Origin: Burkholderiaceae bacterium 16
Lineage (GTDB): Bacteria > Pseudomonadota > Gammaproteobacteria > Burkholderiales > Burkholderiaceae
Direction of reading: 5' to 3'
DNA: 52,462 bases
NCBI GenBank assembly: GCA_000955785.1
Contig: JYOD01000104.1
Span: 1 to 52,462, forward strand
Part shown: one piece after another, positions 1 to 8,658 of the stretch
Layout of the letters: each line of letters begins with the position of its first letter
Numbering within the stretch: position 1 is the stretch's first letter
Program-made: the position numbers and the translations under genes
The notes under the pieces: model-generated
The model's database searches: none
Told to the model about the DNA's origin: nothing
The model's input: only the letters and a program-made list of their open reading frames with translations

Positions 1-523
1 GATTGGCGGCCATGCCCGCAAGGATCACCTGGTCGACGCGCTGCTTGCGCAACTGCAGGACAAGGTCGTTGGCCTGCGGGCCGTACAGCTTGTGCGTGGA
101 GCAGATGATGGTCTTGCCATCCTCGATATATGGCTTGAGCTCCGGCATGAAGTCCGCGCCCGAGTCACGGAATCCGTCCAGGTTCAGCGCGCCAGGACGG
201 TCGAACATGCCGATGGCGTGCTGGAACATTTCGGCGGGGCCCTGCACTTTCCATGTGTGATCATGGGGAAAGTAATAGTGGGGAGAGATGGCGACCGTGA
301 TGCCAGCCTGCTTTGCGGCCTCGAACAGACGGACCAGGTTGGGCACGAGGTTCTGCTCCGTCACGCTTTCTCCTACGACGCCCCAGCTACGACCTTCGGG
401 GCTCATGAAGTCGATCTGCGGGTCAATCACGACGAGCGCGGTGCGTGGCAGGTCCAGCGTGATGCTGGCCTTCGGCAGAGCCGGATCAACGGGATCTGCA
501 TAGGTGGCGTGGTGGTTGCACAT
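1..523 (-). CDS. Isochorismatase-family cysteine hydrolase (3' end outside window)
   Basis: Minus-strand reading frame open from an ATG at 523 to the left edge, giving about 174 residues. The strand 'ALVVIDPQIDFM' carries the family's catalytic Asp, and 'CSTHKLYG' holds the likely catalytic Lys. The frame leaves the window at 'ILAGMAAN', just before the place where the nucleophilic Cys normally follows, so the Cys cannot be seen. An AGAGG ribosome site lies about 10 bases before the ATG. It lies 69 bases downstream of the secreted alpha/beta hydrolase gene on the same strand, so both are probably co-transcribed from the TetR-type operator at 1625. Family members hydrolyse isochorismate, nicotinamide or other amides; the substrate here is unknown. 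Confidence 0.8.
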   Translation of the reverse strand, partial: MCNHHATYADPVDPALPKASITLDLPRTALVVIDPQIDFMSPEGRSWGVVGESVTEQNLVPNLVRLFEAAKQAGITVAISPHYYFPHDHTWKVQGPAEMFQHAIGMFDRPGALNLDGFRDSGADFMPELKPYIEDGKTIICSTHKLYGPQANDLVLQLRKQRVDQVILAGMAAN

Positions 524-592
524 GGGAAGTACCTCTTATGGTGAGCCCAGTCTGCCGGCGCCTTCGTGGGGCCTGGCAGATGCGGCGTCGTT

Positions 593-1582
593 TCAACTAC
601 GGATGAATGCCAACAGGTCGGCGTTGAACCTGTCCTTGTGGGTGTCGGTGAGCCCATGCGGCGCACCGGGGTAGACGATCAGCTTCGCGTTCCTGACGAC
701 CTTTGCCGATGCGCGTCCGGCGACGTCGATCGGCACGATCTGATCGTCGTCGCCGTGGATGACCAGGGTCGGCACGTCGATCTTCTTGAGATCCTCGGTG
801 AAATCAGTTTCCGAAAATGCCTTGATCGAGTCGTACGTACTCTTGTGTCCGCCCTGCATGCCCTGCGCCCACCATGCGTCGATCAACCCCTGCGACGGCT
901 TTGCGCCGGGACGGTTGAAGCCATAGAACGGCCCCGCCGGCACGTCCTTGTAGAACTGGGACCGGTTGGCAAGTTGTGCGGCACGCAGGCCGTCGAATAC
1001 TTCGATTGGCAGTCCGCGCGGATTGGCGGCGGTCTTCACCATCAAAGGCGGCACGGCTGAAACCAGCACCACCTTTGAAACGCGGCGCGTACCGTGCCGG
1101 CCGATGTACCGGGCCACCTCGCCTCCACCCGTGGAGAAGCCCACCAGGATGGCGTCCCGCAGGTCAAGCGTCTCGAACACAGTGGCCAGATCGTCGGCAT
1201 AGGTGTTCATCTCATTGCCATTCCATGGCTGGCTTGAACGGCCGTGGCCACGACGGTCATGTGCAACGGCACGGTACCCTTCCGACGCAACGAGGATCAT
1301 CTGGGATTCCCAACTGTCCGAGCTCAGTGGCCAGCCATGGCTGAATACAACGGGGCGACCGGCGCCCCAGTCCTTGAAATAGAGCTGGGTGCCGTCCTTT
1401 GCCGTGATGTAGCTGCCTGAGGCCTTGCCGCTTGCCGTTGAGGGACTCGATCCCTTTGCCGACGGTGCTGCCGCAGCAGGTCCGGGCAAGCTGGAAGCCA
1501 CCAGCGCGCTGGCGGCGGCCGCGCTGCCGAGCAGCAGGTTACGTCGCGATACGCCTTGGTTGAGGCTGCGAATTGAAGACAT
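593..1582 (-). CDS. Exported alpha/beta hydrolase (non-heme chloroperoxidase/arylesterase-like)
   Basis: 329 residues. The N-terminus has a twin-arginine export signal ('SRRNLLLGS', then an Ala-rich hydrophobic stretch to about residue 40), so the enzyme is probably exported folded. The mature part has the oxyanion 'HGWPLSSDSW', the nucleophile elbow 'GFSTGG' with Ser, an Asp in 'VIHGDDDQIVP' and a C-terminal His in 'GAPHGLT'. This is a complete Ser-Asp-His triad typical of the cofactor-free haloperoxidase/esterase group. An 18-bp palindrome shared with the tetR promoter lies about 42 bases before the ATG, so the TetR at 1663-2253 probably controls it together with the isochorismatase gene downstream. 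The native substrate is not deducible. Confidence 0.88.
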   Translation of the reverse strand: MSSIRSLNQGVSRRNLLLGSAAAASALVASSLPGPAAAAPSAKGSSPSTASGKASGSYITAKDGTQLYFKDWGAGRPVVFSHGWPLSSDSWESQMILVASEGYRAVAHDRRGHGRSSQPWNGNEMNTYADDLATVFETLDLRDAILVGFSTGGGEVARYIGRHGTRRVSKVVLVSAVPPLMVKTAANPRGLPIEVFDGLRAAQLANRSQFYKDVPAGPFYGFNRPGAKPSQGLIDAWWAQGMQGGHKSTYDSIKAFSETDFTEDLKKIDVPTLVIHGDDDQIVPIDVAGRASAKVVRNAKLIVYPGAPHGLTDTHKDRFNADLLAFIRS

Positions 1583-1624
1583 GGTAAGGCTCCTTTCTTG
1601 GCGCGTGAGCGCTCCGCTGCGATA

Positions 1625-1642
1625 TATATGACCAGTCGTCTA
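1625..1642. promoter_or_regulatory. Candidate TetR operator upstream of the hydrolase operon
   Basis: Pseudo-palindrome with half-sites TATATGACC and TAGACGACT. The 13-mer ACCAGTCGTCTAT at 1631-1643 recurs exactly, in reverse complement, at 2288-2300 in the tetR promoter. It sits 42-60 bases before the hydrolase ATG, where a repressor would block RNA polymerase. Confidence 0.65.
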
Positions 1643-1662
1643 TTTAAGGATGCAAAAAAATT

Positions 1663-2253
1663 TCAGTACAACAACCGCTTCAGCGTGACTTGCTGAAATC
1701 GTCGGCAGGCGTCGCCATTGTGCTCGACCTTGCTGCGCAGGACCGCCCCCTCCCAGGCTTCGATGATGATGGACGCGATCTGCGAGGAATCACAGTCCGC
1801 CGGCAGTTCCTGGCGCATCCTGGCCTCATCAAGGCAGGCTGTGATCATGCCTTCCCAGCGCGCCAGAATGCGCTCCAGAGCCGTTCGAACTTCACCGCTG
1901 GTATTGGACAACTCGAGGGAAAGGTTGCCCACCAGGCACCCGAGCTTGAATTCTTGTGCCGCGTGGTCCCCTACCAGCAACTCGAACAGCTTTTCGATCC
2001 TGGCCAACGGCGTGATGCGCGCGTCGTACATCACTTTGCCGTGGCGTTGTTCAATGGACTCCCAATAGGCTTCGAGCACTTCGGCGGCAAAGGCCTCCTT
2101 GCTGTCGAAGTAGCTGTAGAAGGATCCCTTGGGAACCACTGCGGCAGCTACGATGTCCTGCACGCCAGATCCGTGGAAACCGGACCTGTGAATCACACGA
2201 CCGCCGTCGATAAGCAGGCGGTTACGTATCTCGGGGTTGGCGGGTCTTGGCAT
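1663..2253 (-). CDS. TetR-family repressor, NemR/AcuR-like
   Basis: 196 residues. The N-terminal TetR helix-turn-helix spans about residues 8-55 ('GVQDIVAAAVVPKGSFYSYF'). The C-terminal ligand domain contains 'KLGCLVGN', whose Cys is residue 106. In E. coli NemR the redox-sensing Cys is also Cys106 in a similar segment (family knowledge), so sensing of reactive electrophiles or chlorine species is a reasonable inference, not a demonstrated fact. It lies directly upstream of the hydrolase-isochorismatase pair on the same strand, and both promoters carry the same pseudo-palindrome, which points to autoregulation plus control of those genes. Confidence 0.88.
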   Translation of the reverse strand: MPRPANPEIRNRLLIDGGRVIHRSGFHGSGVQDIVAAAVVPKGSFYSYFDSKEAFAAEVLEAYWESIEQRHGKVMYDARITPLARIEKLFELLVGDHAAQEFKLGCLVGNLSLELSNTSGEVRTALERILARWEGMITACLDEARMRQELPADCDSSQIASIIIEAWEGAVLRSKVEHNGDACRRFQQVTLKRLLY

Positions 2254-2288
2254 GTCGAAACGGTCAATGAGGTGGACGGAATGAACAA

Positions 2289-2306
2289 TAGACGACTGGT
2301 TGTCTA
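2289..2306. promoter_or_regulatory. Candidate TetR operator in the tetR promoter
   Basis: TAGACGACTGGTTGTCTA, an 18-bp pseudo-palindrome with half-sites TAGACGACT and TAGACAACC, lying 35-53 bases before the tetR ATG. It shares a 13-mer with the site at 1625-1642. Symmetry and position support autorepression. Confidence 0.7.
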
Positions 2307-2332
2307 ATTGTCAAGCATCCGTTGACGATCGT

Positions 2333-3765
2333 CTACGCTTTTAGCGCGCGCATCAGCTCCGCAACCAGGCGATCGGCCTCGGACTGGCTGCGGAGATTGG
2401 TAAAGCCCATCATCAAGCCACGCCGCCCGGGCGCACCGTGCCGCCACGCGGTCAGCGAATGGATGGCGATCCTGCCTCGCGCGCGCGGCGGGCCATCGCC
2501 AGATCGTCAAGATCGTCCCTGACGTCGACCAGAAGGTGCATGCCGCCATCCTGCAGGCGAACCGTGAAGCCGTCCGTTTCGTATGGCGCCAGCGCCTCGG
2601 CCAACATCGCGCGCCGTCGCGCGTAAAGCGTGCGCATGCGTTTGATATGTCGGGCGAAGTGCCCCTCGGCAATAAACTCCGCCGCCGCGGCTTGCAGGAG
2701 TTCGGGGCAGCCCCCATGCACCGTGCGCCTGCAGGCCAGCTCCATGGTCGGCACCTGACTTTGCGGCACGACCACGTAAGAGAGCCGTAGCCCCGGGTAC
2801 AGTACCTTGCTGAGCGTGCCGCAATAGATCACCCGGTCGCATGTGTCCAGGCTCTTCAAGGCCGGCAACGGATGGCCGCGGTAACGATATTCGCCGTCGT
2901 AGTCGTCCTCGATGATCCACGCCCCCTGCTCACCAGCCCAGTCGAGCAGTTCGACGCGCCGTTGCAGTGTCAGTGCGACGCCCGTCGGGCTCTGATGCGA
3001 TGGCGTCACCACGGCCAGGCGCGCCTTCGGAAAGTGCTGACGCCCAAATTCGACGTCGACGCCCTGATCATCTACCGGCACATTCCAGACATGCAAGTTC
3101 TGGCGCTTGAGTGATTGCGCTGTCGGAGGGTAGCTGGGGTACTCAACCCAGGCGTTTTCGCCTGCCAACTTGAGCGCGTCCACAATCAGCGCGAGGCTGG
3201 CGGTATATGCGGGCACGACGAACACTTGGTGCGGCTGGGCGTCGATGCCACGCGAGCGTTGCAAATAGCCGGCCAACGCTTCCCGCAGCGGGCCAAATCC
3301 CGCTGGCGGAGGCTTGGTCAGCGAGCCGGCGCTACGTATTTGCCGCGCCATCAACCTTGCCCATAGTTTTCGCGGGAACTCATCCAGCGCGGGAAGCCCC
3401 AGTTGCAACGGCGCGGGGATTCCACCGTCCGTTTCGATGGATAGCTCGGTGGATTCCTGGTCCGGCGGCGTGCGGCTAGAGCTAGGCGCCGCAGCCGCGC
3501 GGCGGGGGCGCGATGACGTAAGCTGTTCGGAAACGAAGGTCCCCGCAGGACCTTTGGCAATCAGGTAACCTTCGCCCAACAGCCTGTCATAAGCAACCTG
3601 AACAGTGCCGCGGGCCACCCCGAGCTCGCCTGCAAACGCACGCAAGGATGGCACCCGCTGCCCGGGTTTCAGTTGCCCTTGCTGAATCGAGGCACGAATC
3701 CGGGCGTAGATCTGCTCATGCAGCGGCGCTGCATTGGATGGATCCTGAACCGATGACTTCGTCAT
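2333..3765 (-). pseudogene. MocR/PdxR-type GntR regulator with aminotransferase domain, frameshifted near its 3' end
   Basis: An intact frame from 3765 to 2452 encodes 437 residues: a GntR winged helix (about residues 12-80, 'PSLRAFAGELGVARGTVQVAYDRL' region) and a fold-type I PLP aminotransferase-like domain with the PLP-lysine motif 'GTLSKVLYPGLRL'. It ends abruptly at 'AREAGSPSIR'. One frame over, the expected family C-terminus continues ('IAIHSLTAWRHGAPGRRG', then 'MMGFTNLRSQSEADRLV') to a stop at 2333-2335. A single missing base near 2470-2474 explains this. Either the gene is damaged or the base is a sequencing error. MocR proteins respond to PLP or amino compounds; the target here is unclear, since the next gene downstream is tetR with its own promoter. 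Confidence 0.8.
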
Positions 3766-3830
3766 AGCTAGCCAAAAAAGAACCCGAGCCCGTACCCGCG
3801 GATTGCCAGGTTCAGCTCCATGCCCCCGGA

Positions 3831-4838
3831 TCAGAGGACAATACCGTGCTCTGCCGCTGGCTCGGGAACATCGCTCTTCTCGCCAAGCATATCCATGAGT
3901 TCGCGTTCAATCTTCCGGCAGATCTGTGCCATGGGCGCGTCATTGGCGTTTCCTTCGAACGGGTTCTCCGTGCTTTCGCCCACCTGCTCCAGCGCGAGGT
4001 ACATCCACGAGATCATAGTGCTGAATGGAATGACCAGCCAGATCATGTTGCCATGCATGAAGCCTGAAACGCTGGCATTGATCTTTTCGAATTCCGTAAG
4101 AATGCCAAAAGGCAGCAGCAGACAAAAAGTACGGACAAAGAGCTTATTGATGACCGCATATTGCCTGGGATACGGATAGTCCTTGATACGCTCCGCCCTT
4201 CCTTGCTGCGCGAAGAAGCCCTTGATGGATCCTCCCAACTCCAAATAGAAGGCATTGTTGATCTCGCCGGCATCAAGGAACCGCTTGATCGTCGCTGACT
4301 GTGTTCCCAGCAACCGGGTTGTCTTGCTTTCGGCAAGCTGAAGCGAGTCGAGTTCGGCCTGCGGCAGATACCGCGCAAGCGCCTGTTCCAATGGAGTCTC
4401 CCACTCTGGAACCCGGTAGTACTTCCGGTACTCCACGTTGGATACCTTGCCCGCATTTTCCCAGATCCTTGGGGTTCTCAGCTGATAGCGGAGCGCCGTC
4501 AACCACGCGCAATGCCGGAGAATCAGTTCCCGCCCAGCTGCCTGCCCCGCCAGAAAGTCCCGGCTCATCACACCCAGACATCGGCTGCCATTCAGGATCT
4601 CAGTCCAGATTTGTTGCGCCTCCAAGGCTCTGCTGTAGGTCTGCACGTTCCTGAAACCCACGATGAATGACGTGGCCGTGCCCAGCAGCAGCACAACCGA
4701 GACCGGGATCGACAGCCATTTCAGCCCGAAGAACTGATAAAGGAAAACCGGCAGCGAACCGCATGTTAGCGAGGCATAGAGTTGCCGTCTCGACCAGAAC
4801 GTGAACTCGGATACCGTGTACGATTTTCCCAGGTGCAT
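3831..4838 (-). CDS. Bestrophin-like (UPF0187) membrane protein
   Basis: About 335 residues from the ATG at 4838. A GGGAG ribosome site 9 bases upstream favours this start over the in-frame ATG at 4847 or the longer frame reaching 4928. The N-terminus has the family's aromatic segment ('SEFTFWSRRQLYA'), followed by two hydrophobic spans; two more lie near residues 215-270 ('FCLLLPFGILTEF', 'MIWLVIPFSTMISWMYLAL'). The end carries the acidic 'ENPFEGNANDAPM' segment typical of bestrophins. Bacterial members form pentameric ion channels; ion selectivity cannot be read from the sequence. It stands alone between the MocR gene and an empty stretch. Confidence 0.75.
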   Translation of the reverse strand: MHLGKSYTVSEFTFWSRRQLYASLTCGSLPVFLYQFFGLKWLSIPVSVVLLLGTATSFIVGFRNVQTYSRALEAQQIWTEILNGSRCLGVMSRDFLAGQAAGRELILRHCAWLTALRYQLRTPRIWENAGKVSNVEYRKYYRVPEWETPLEQALARYLPQAELDSLQLAESKTTRLLGTQSATIKRFLDAGEINNAFYLELGGSIKGFFAQQGRAERIKDYPYPRQYAVINKLFVRTFCLLLPFGILTEFEKINASVSGFMHGNMIWLVIPFSTMISWMYLALEQVGESTENPFEGNANDAPMAQICRKIERELMDMLGEKSDVPEPAAEHGIVL

Positions 4839-5310
4839 GGTGCGCATCTCCCGGCAGTGTGACAGCTCGCAGGGCCGCGGTCCGAACTGCCGACAGGCAA
4901 TATGGCCAACCGCCCTCACCACTGACAAGATAGCTGCCGGGGACCTGATTCTGCAATGGTGATCTTGCCAAGAACTTGCCCGGGGCCAGCGAGATGATCA
5001 AGCGGATCGGAATGCGGGCAGAACAGGGGGCGCCACCCGCAGCACACTAAATGCTGTCCCACTTCAAGGATGTGTCCTGGAACGCCATGAACTCTTTCGT
5101 GCACGGTGGCATCCAACTGCCGTCGGATCGAAGTCCGGACACCGCCGTTGGCCAGCAGCCGTAAGCGACACAACGTAGCGTTGCCCGGTTGCGGGTCGAT
5201 CGCGGGCTCGGGAATGGTTTCCCGCTTCGCACTGCCTCACCAGTGTTGGAAACTTTCACCCTCACTGTCCGCATGTCAGCGATGATCTTCGGTTTGGTCC
5301 AAACGCGCCC
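4839..5310. other. Intergenic stretch without a recognisable gene
   Basis: About 470 bases between the bestrophin-like gene and the small exported protein. Only short overlapping minus-strand frames (75-85 codons at 5047-5274 and 4916-5173) exist. They have no convincing ribosome site and no recognisable motif. I see no terminator, tRNA or clear repeat. It may hold the bestrophin-gene promoter or decayed coding sequence. Confidence 0.4.
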
Positions 5311-5520
5311 TCAGACGCGATACCCGTAGAGTGTGCCGCCGGCTTCGCGCGCGTTGTCCAGCGGGTCGCCCGCAAGTTCGCTGCAGGCATTGCCGTTCGG
5401 CTGGACTGTGCCGACAGGTGGCCCTCCCGCGTGGTCATTGACCGTAGCCAGGGGAAGGTTGACGGCAGCGGCGAAAACGGCGGCTGTAAGCGCCCGCATT
5501 AGCATGCGTGTGCGAATCAT
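5311..5520 (-). CDS. Small exported protein of unknown function
   Basis: 69 residues from the ATG at 5520, chosen because AAGGGA lies 8 bases upstream; a longer frame would start at 5553. Residues 1-25 form a Sec signal peptide ('MIRTRMLMRALTAAVF', then Ala/Val rich). The mature part of about 45 residues is hydrophilic, with 'HAGGPPVGTVQPNGNACSEL' and a single Cys. I do not recognise a family. It follows the MATE gene on the same strand after a gap of about 145 bases. Confidence 0.5.
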   Translation of the reverse strand: MIRTRMLMRALTAAVFAAAVNLPLATVNDHAGGPPVGTVQPNGNACSELAGDPLDNAREAGGTLYGYRV

Positions 5521-5664
5521 CTGAAATCCCTTAGTTGAGTAGGAAACTTGCAAAACGCAAATTTCATGAGCAGTTGGCCAGCGGCTGCACGAATACTTGC
5601 AAGCGCCGGTCGACGTCCTCGGGCATGCGCGGCCAGTTGAGCGGGCTGGCCAATGCCCTGGTGT

Positions 5665-7047
5665 CTAACGGTCCCAGCGGGTCCGCAGAAACCCAAGCAG
5701 ACTGATGGTCGCTGCCACGGCAATGCTGACGGCCACCAGTACGAAAGCGGTATGCAGGCTCGCGTAGCCTTGCAGGACCAGCACCGTGGCAACCAGCGCA
5801 AATACGAAGCGCGCCACGCTTGCGATCATCGGCCAAAGGATGCGTTGTGCCCCCTGACCTGCAAAGTAGAGCTCGAAGATCACGCCGATCACCGCATAGA
5901 AAGGCGCTACCACATGCAGGTATCCTGCGCCGACCGCCACAACGGCGCTGTCACTGGTAAACAGGCCTAGCCACAATTGCGGGAAGAGCGAGACAACGAG
6001 CCCGACTATGCCAACCACGCCGGCAACGAACAGTACGTTCACCATCGCCACGCGCCGCGCACGCGCCACGTTGCCCGCGCCCAGGTTCGTGCCAACCAGC
6101 GTGATCGCCGCGGTTCCGAATCCGAACATCACCGGCACCAGCAGCATATCGAGACGGGAGGCAATGCCGTAGCCCGCGATGGCGGCGACGCTCACGGCGC
6201 CGGCCGCAGCGGTCAGTGCGGTGACTGACATGGCCGACATGACGGCATTGATCGCCGACGGCAAGCCGACGCCGAGGATCGCGCTGAAATGCCTACGTTG
6301 TAGCGGATAGCGGCGCAGGCGCAGCGTCGACGAGGGCGAACGCATGTAGACGACCACAACGCTCAGCGCGGCGATATTGCACAGCACTTGGGCGACGCCG
6401 GCGCCCGCTACACCCATGCGCGGCGCGCCCAGCCAGCCGTTAATCAGCACGGGTGACAGTATCAGGCCGGCGACCGCGCCACCCAGTATGATCATCGCCG
6501 GCACCTTGACGTTGCCGGCTCCGCGCAACGCCGCCTGCAGCAGCATCAGTATCCAGAACGGGATCGCGCCTCCGAACAGGATGTTTGAGTAGCGTACCGC
6601 CTGGTCCAGCGATGACCCGCTGCCGCCAAGGCTGCGGTACAGCGCCGGGCCGGCCAACACCACCACCAGGGAGAACAGTCCTCCTGCTACGGCGGCGATG
6701 ACCACCGTATGCCAGGCCAGGCTTTCCGCCTCATCCTGGCGGCGGGCGCCGGTGGCGCGGGCGATGGCCGACGACACGCCGCCGCCGATACCGGCACTCG
6801 ATACCGTGGTCATCAGCAACATGACGGGAACCACCAGCGATGCTGCGGCGATCGCTTTCACGCCCAGTGAGCTGACAAAATAGGTCTCGGCGACACTGAG
6901 CAAGGTCGTCATGAACAGCACGACGACTGTCGGCAAGGCAAGGCGAATCAAGTTCGACAACAACGGACCGTGGAGCACTTTGTTGCCCGGAAGGTTGTCA
7001 GGAGGCGGAGAACTCTTCTCGGCCTGACTAGCAAGAGCAGCGGACAT
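5665..7047 (-). CDS. MATE-family multidrug/cation efflux transporter
   Basis: 460 residues with about 12 hydrophobic segments in two homologous halves. The first begins 'LLSNLIRLALPTVVVLFMTT' and the second around residue 235 ('FSAILGVGLPSAINAVM'). Length and the repeated Pro-containing first helices fit MATE antiporters, which expel drugs in exchange for Na+ or H+. It is the third gene of a minus-strand run behind NmrA and YCII genes (85-base gap to YCII), whose promoter region carries two PadR-type sites. PadR-controlled efflux is a common arrangement, so co-regulation is inferred. Confidence 0.88.
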   Translation of the reverse strand: MSAALASQAEKSSPPPDNLPGNKVLHGPLLSNLIRLALPTVVVLFMTTLLSVAETYFVSSLGVKAIAAASLVVPVMLLMTTVSSAGIGGGVSSAIARATGARRQDEAESLAWHTVVIAAVAGGLFSLVVVLAGPALYRSLGGSGSSLDQAVRYSNILFGGAIPFWILMLLQAALRGAGNVKVPAMIILGGAVAGLILSPVLINGWLGAPRMGVAGAGVAQVLCNIAALSVVVVYMRSPSSTLRLRRYPLQRRHFSAILGVGLPSAINAVMSAMSVTALTAAAGAVSVAAIAGYGIASRLDMLLVPVMFGFGTAAITLVGTNLGAGNVARARRVAMVNVLFVAGVVGIVGLVVSLFPQLWLGLFTSDSAVVAVGAGYLHVVAPFYAVIGVIFELYFAGQGAQRILWPMIASVARFVFALVATVLVLQGYASLHTAFVLVAVSIAVAATISLLGFLRTRWDR

Positions 7048-7132
7048 GATTTTTTATGCCAAGAAGAAGAAGAAGAGACCGCCCGACAATGGCCGGGCGA
7101 TGACAGTGCCATATGCAAGCGCTGATACGCGC

Positions 7133-7489
7133 CTACGCGCGGATGATCGGCAGGACCGGGATGACTTCCGTGTATCCGGCTGATGAACTGGGGCTGCGTT
7201 CAGCCCAATTCAAAGCCTCTTCCAGCGTCTCGACATTGATCACCACAAAGCCGCCAAACAGTGCGCGCCCTTCCGGGGATGGGCCATCCTGGACTTGGCG
7301 CTGGCCGTCCCGCACCCGCACGGTGCTGGCGTTGCGCGGATCGAGTTGCGTGCCTGCCCGCATGACGCCGGCGGCCGCCATGGCGCCCATATACTGTTTC
7401 CACGCTAGCGAGACTTGCTGCCCTTTGAGCGGATCGGCGTGGATTTCATAGCTGTTCGGTGGCTGTTGAAAAGCGAGAACAAATTCCAT
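7133..7489 (-). CDS. YCII-related (DGPF-domain) protein
   Basis: 118 residues. The fold is recognisable from 'MEFVLAFQQPPNSYE' at the start, the central 'LDPRNASTVRVRDGQ', 'VQDGPSPEGRALFGGFVVI' and 'EEALNWAERSP'. The family is a small ferredoxin-like alpha/beta barrel of mostly unknown function, often linked to ECF sigma factors or stress genes. A ribosome site AAGGAAA precedes the ATG. It follows the NmrA gene by 26 bases, which indicates one transcript. Confidence 0.85.
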   Translation of the reverse strand: MEFVLAFQQPPNSYEIHADPLKGQQVSLAWKQYMGAMAAAGVMRAGTQLDPRNASTVRVRDGQRQVQDGPSPEGRALFGGFVVINVETLEEALNWAERSPSSSAGYTEVIPVLPIIRA

Positions 7490-7515
7490 CGTTGTTTCCT
7501 TTTTGAAAGGGAGGA

Positions 7516-8421
7516 TCAGGCAGGCGTAAACGCGGCCGAGTGGCGGCTAGCGAATTCGGCGGCTGAAATCGGCGCACGGCCGACCAACTGCTCGAAGGTG
7601 TCGGTCATGCGGTCGTAGCGATTGTCGCGATGTAGCTGGGCCATGATGACCAGGTGTGCGGTCAGATGCGCCGGCAGTTGGGCCTCGTGGAGCCTGGCTT
7701 CCCAGATCTGCGGCGGCACGTTGACGTATTGGATGGTGCGGCCCAGAGCGCCGCTGAACTCCTGTGCGAGCTCAGCCATCGTCAGCGACTGGGGGCCGGC
7801 CAGTTCGTAGACCTTGCCGATATGGGGCTCTGGGTTGGCCAGCACAGCAGCGGCGGCAGCCCCCACGTCGGCGGCGGCGATCGGCGAGGTCTTGCCGTCG
7901 GCGAACGGCAGGCGGATGGCGTTGTCGTCGCGGATGCCCTTGGCGGCCGGCAGGAACAAGCCTTCGAAGAAAGCAGTTGGACGCAGGTAGACCACCGGCA
8001 GGCCGGACCAACGCAGCATCTGCTCTGCGAGCCAGTGCTGCTTCTGTTGCGGGCTGCTGGTGGTCTCTGTCTCGCTCATCTGCGACAGCGTCATCTGCGA
8101 CAGATTGACGAAGGCCTTCACACCCAGGCTTTTGGCTGTGACCGCGACGTTGGCGGCGGCTTCCAGGTAGTCGGGCGAAACCGACATCGTGAAATACACC
8201 ACTGAGCAGCCTTGCATGGCCGCGCGCACGGCAACGATGTCGAGCATGTCGGCGACCACGACTTCGGCGCCCAGGTCACGCAGCATGTCGGCGCGCTTGT
8301 CCAGCTTGCGCACCATGGCGCGTACGCGATGGCCTTGCTCCAGCAGGATGGCGATGGCCGCGCGTGCGGTCGAGCCGACGCTGCCGGCGGCGCCGGTGAC
8401 GAGGATGGTTTCTTGGGACAT
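7516..8421 (-). CDS. NmrA-like NAD(P)-binding oxidoreductase/sensor
   Basis: 301 residues from the ATG at 8421, preceded by GGAAGAG. The longer frame to 8622 runs through the PadR operators and is rejected. A Rossmann motif 'VTGAAGSVGS' lies at residues 6-16, followed by NmrA/SDR-a5 features ('VRAMVRKLDKRADML', 'VVVADMLD', 'VVYFTMSVSPDYLEAA', 'VYLRPTAFFEGL'). Such proteins bind NAD(P) and act as quinone reductases or redox sensors. It is divergent from padR and heads a minus-strand set with YCII and MATE genes. Two ATGT-N8-ACAT sites in the shared intergenic region suggest PadR repression. Confidence 0.87.
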   Translation of the reverse strand: MSQETILVTGAAGSVGSTARAAIAILLEQGHRVRAMVRKLDKRADMLRDLGAEVVVADMLDIVAVRAAMQGCSVVYFTMSVSPDYLEAAANVAVTAKSLGVKAFVNLSQMTLSQMSETETTSSPQQKQHWLAEQMLRWSGLPVVYLRPTAFFEGLFLPAAKGIRDDNAIRLPFADGKTSPIAAADVGAAAAAVLANPEPHIGKVYELAGPQSLTMAELAQEFSGALGRTIQYVNVPPQIWEARLHEAQLPAHLTAHLVIMAQLHRDNRYDRMTDTFEQLVGRAPISAAEFASRHSAAFTPA

Positions 8422-8606
8422 GATTCTCTTCCTTGTATCAATGATCAAAATGAAGCCGGTGTAGCTGATGTTGTCGGCGCCGGCCGGCGCCGCCTCGACC
8501 AGGCAACCTTGCCGCTCAGAGGCGGCGACACGGCGGACTGGCCTCACCCGGTCAACGCCGCTACGCCTGGCGCAGTCGCTGCCCGGGGAATAGGGTAAAA
8601 TCCGGT

Positions 8607-8622
8607 ATGTGGAAAAATACAT
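8607..8622. promoter_or_regulatory. Candidate PadR operator 1
   Basis: ATGT-GGAAAAAT-ACAT, exactly the ATGT-N8-ACAT form known for PadR-family regulators. It lies between the divergent NmrA and padR genes. Its centre is 36 bp from the second site. Confidence 0.7.
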
Positions 8623-8642
8623 AGTTGCACGATTTTTTGACT

Positions 8643-8658
8643 ATGTCAAAAAAAACAT
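8643..8658. promoter_or_regulatory. Candidate PadR operator 2
   Basis: ATGT-CAAAAAAA-ACAT inside a longer inverted repeat with 8-base arms GACTATGT and ACATAGTC (8639/8640-8661). On the minus strand a TTGACA box starts within this element and AACTAT lies 17 bases on. These are plausible -35/-10 boxes for the NmrA operon, so bound PadR would occlude that promoter. Confidence 0.75.

Noticed and set aside
4398..4406. TCCCACTC as a second guaA attachment site
   Set aside because: The eight-base match to the guaA 3' end is expected about once or twice by chance in 52 kb, and it lies inside the bestrophin-like gene with no integrase nearby.
4916..5274. Small minus-strand ORFs as genes or an oxidoreductase remnant
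   Set aside because: I could not match them to any family motif, they overlap each other in different frames, and no good ribosome site is present.
5564..5664. Possible C-terminal gene remnant between MATE and the small exported protein
   Set aside because: A minus-strand frame ending near 5564 reads plausibly for about 30 residues, but it overlaps MATE in another frame and shows no identifiable family.
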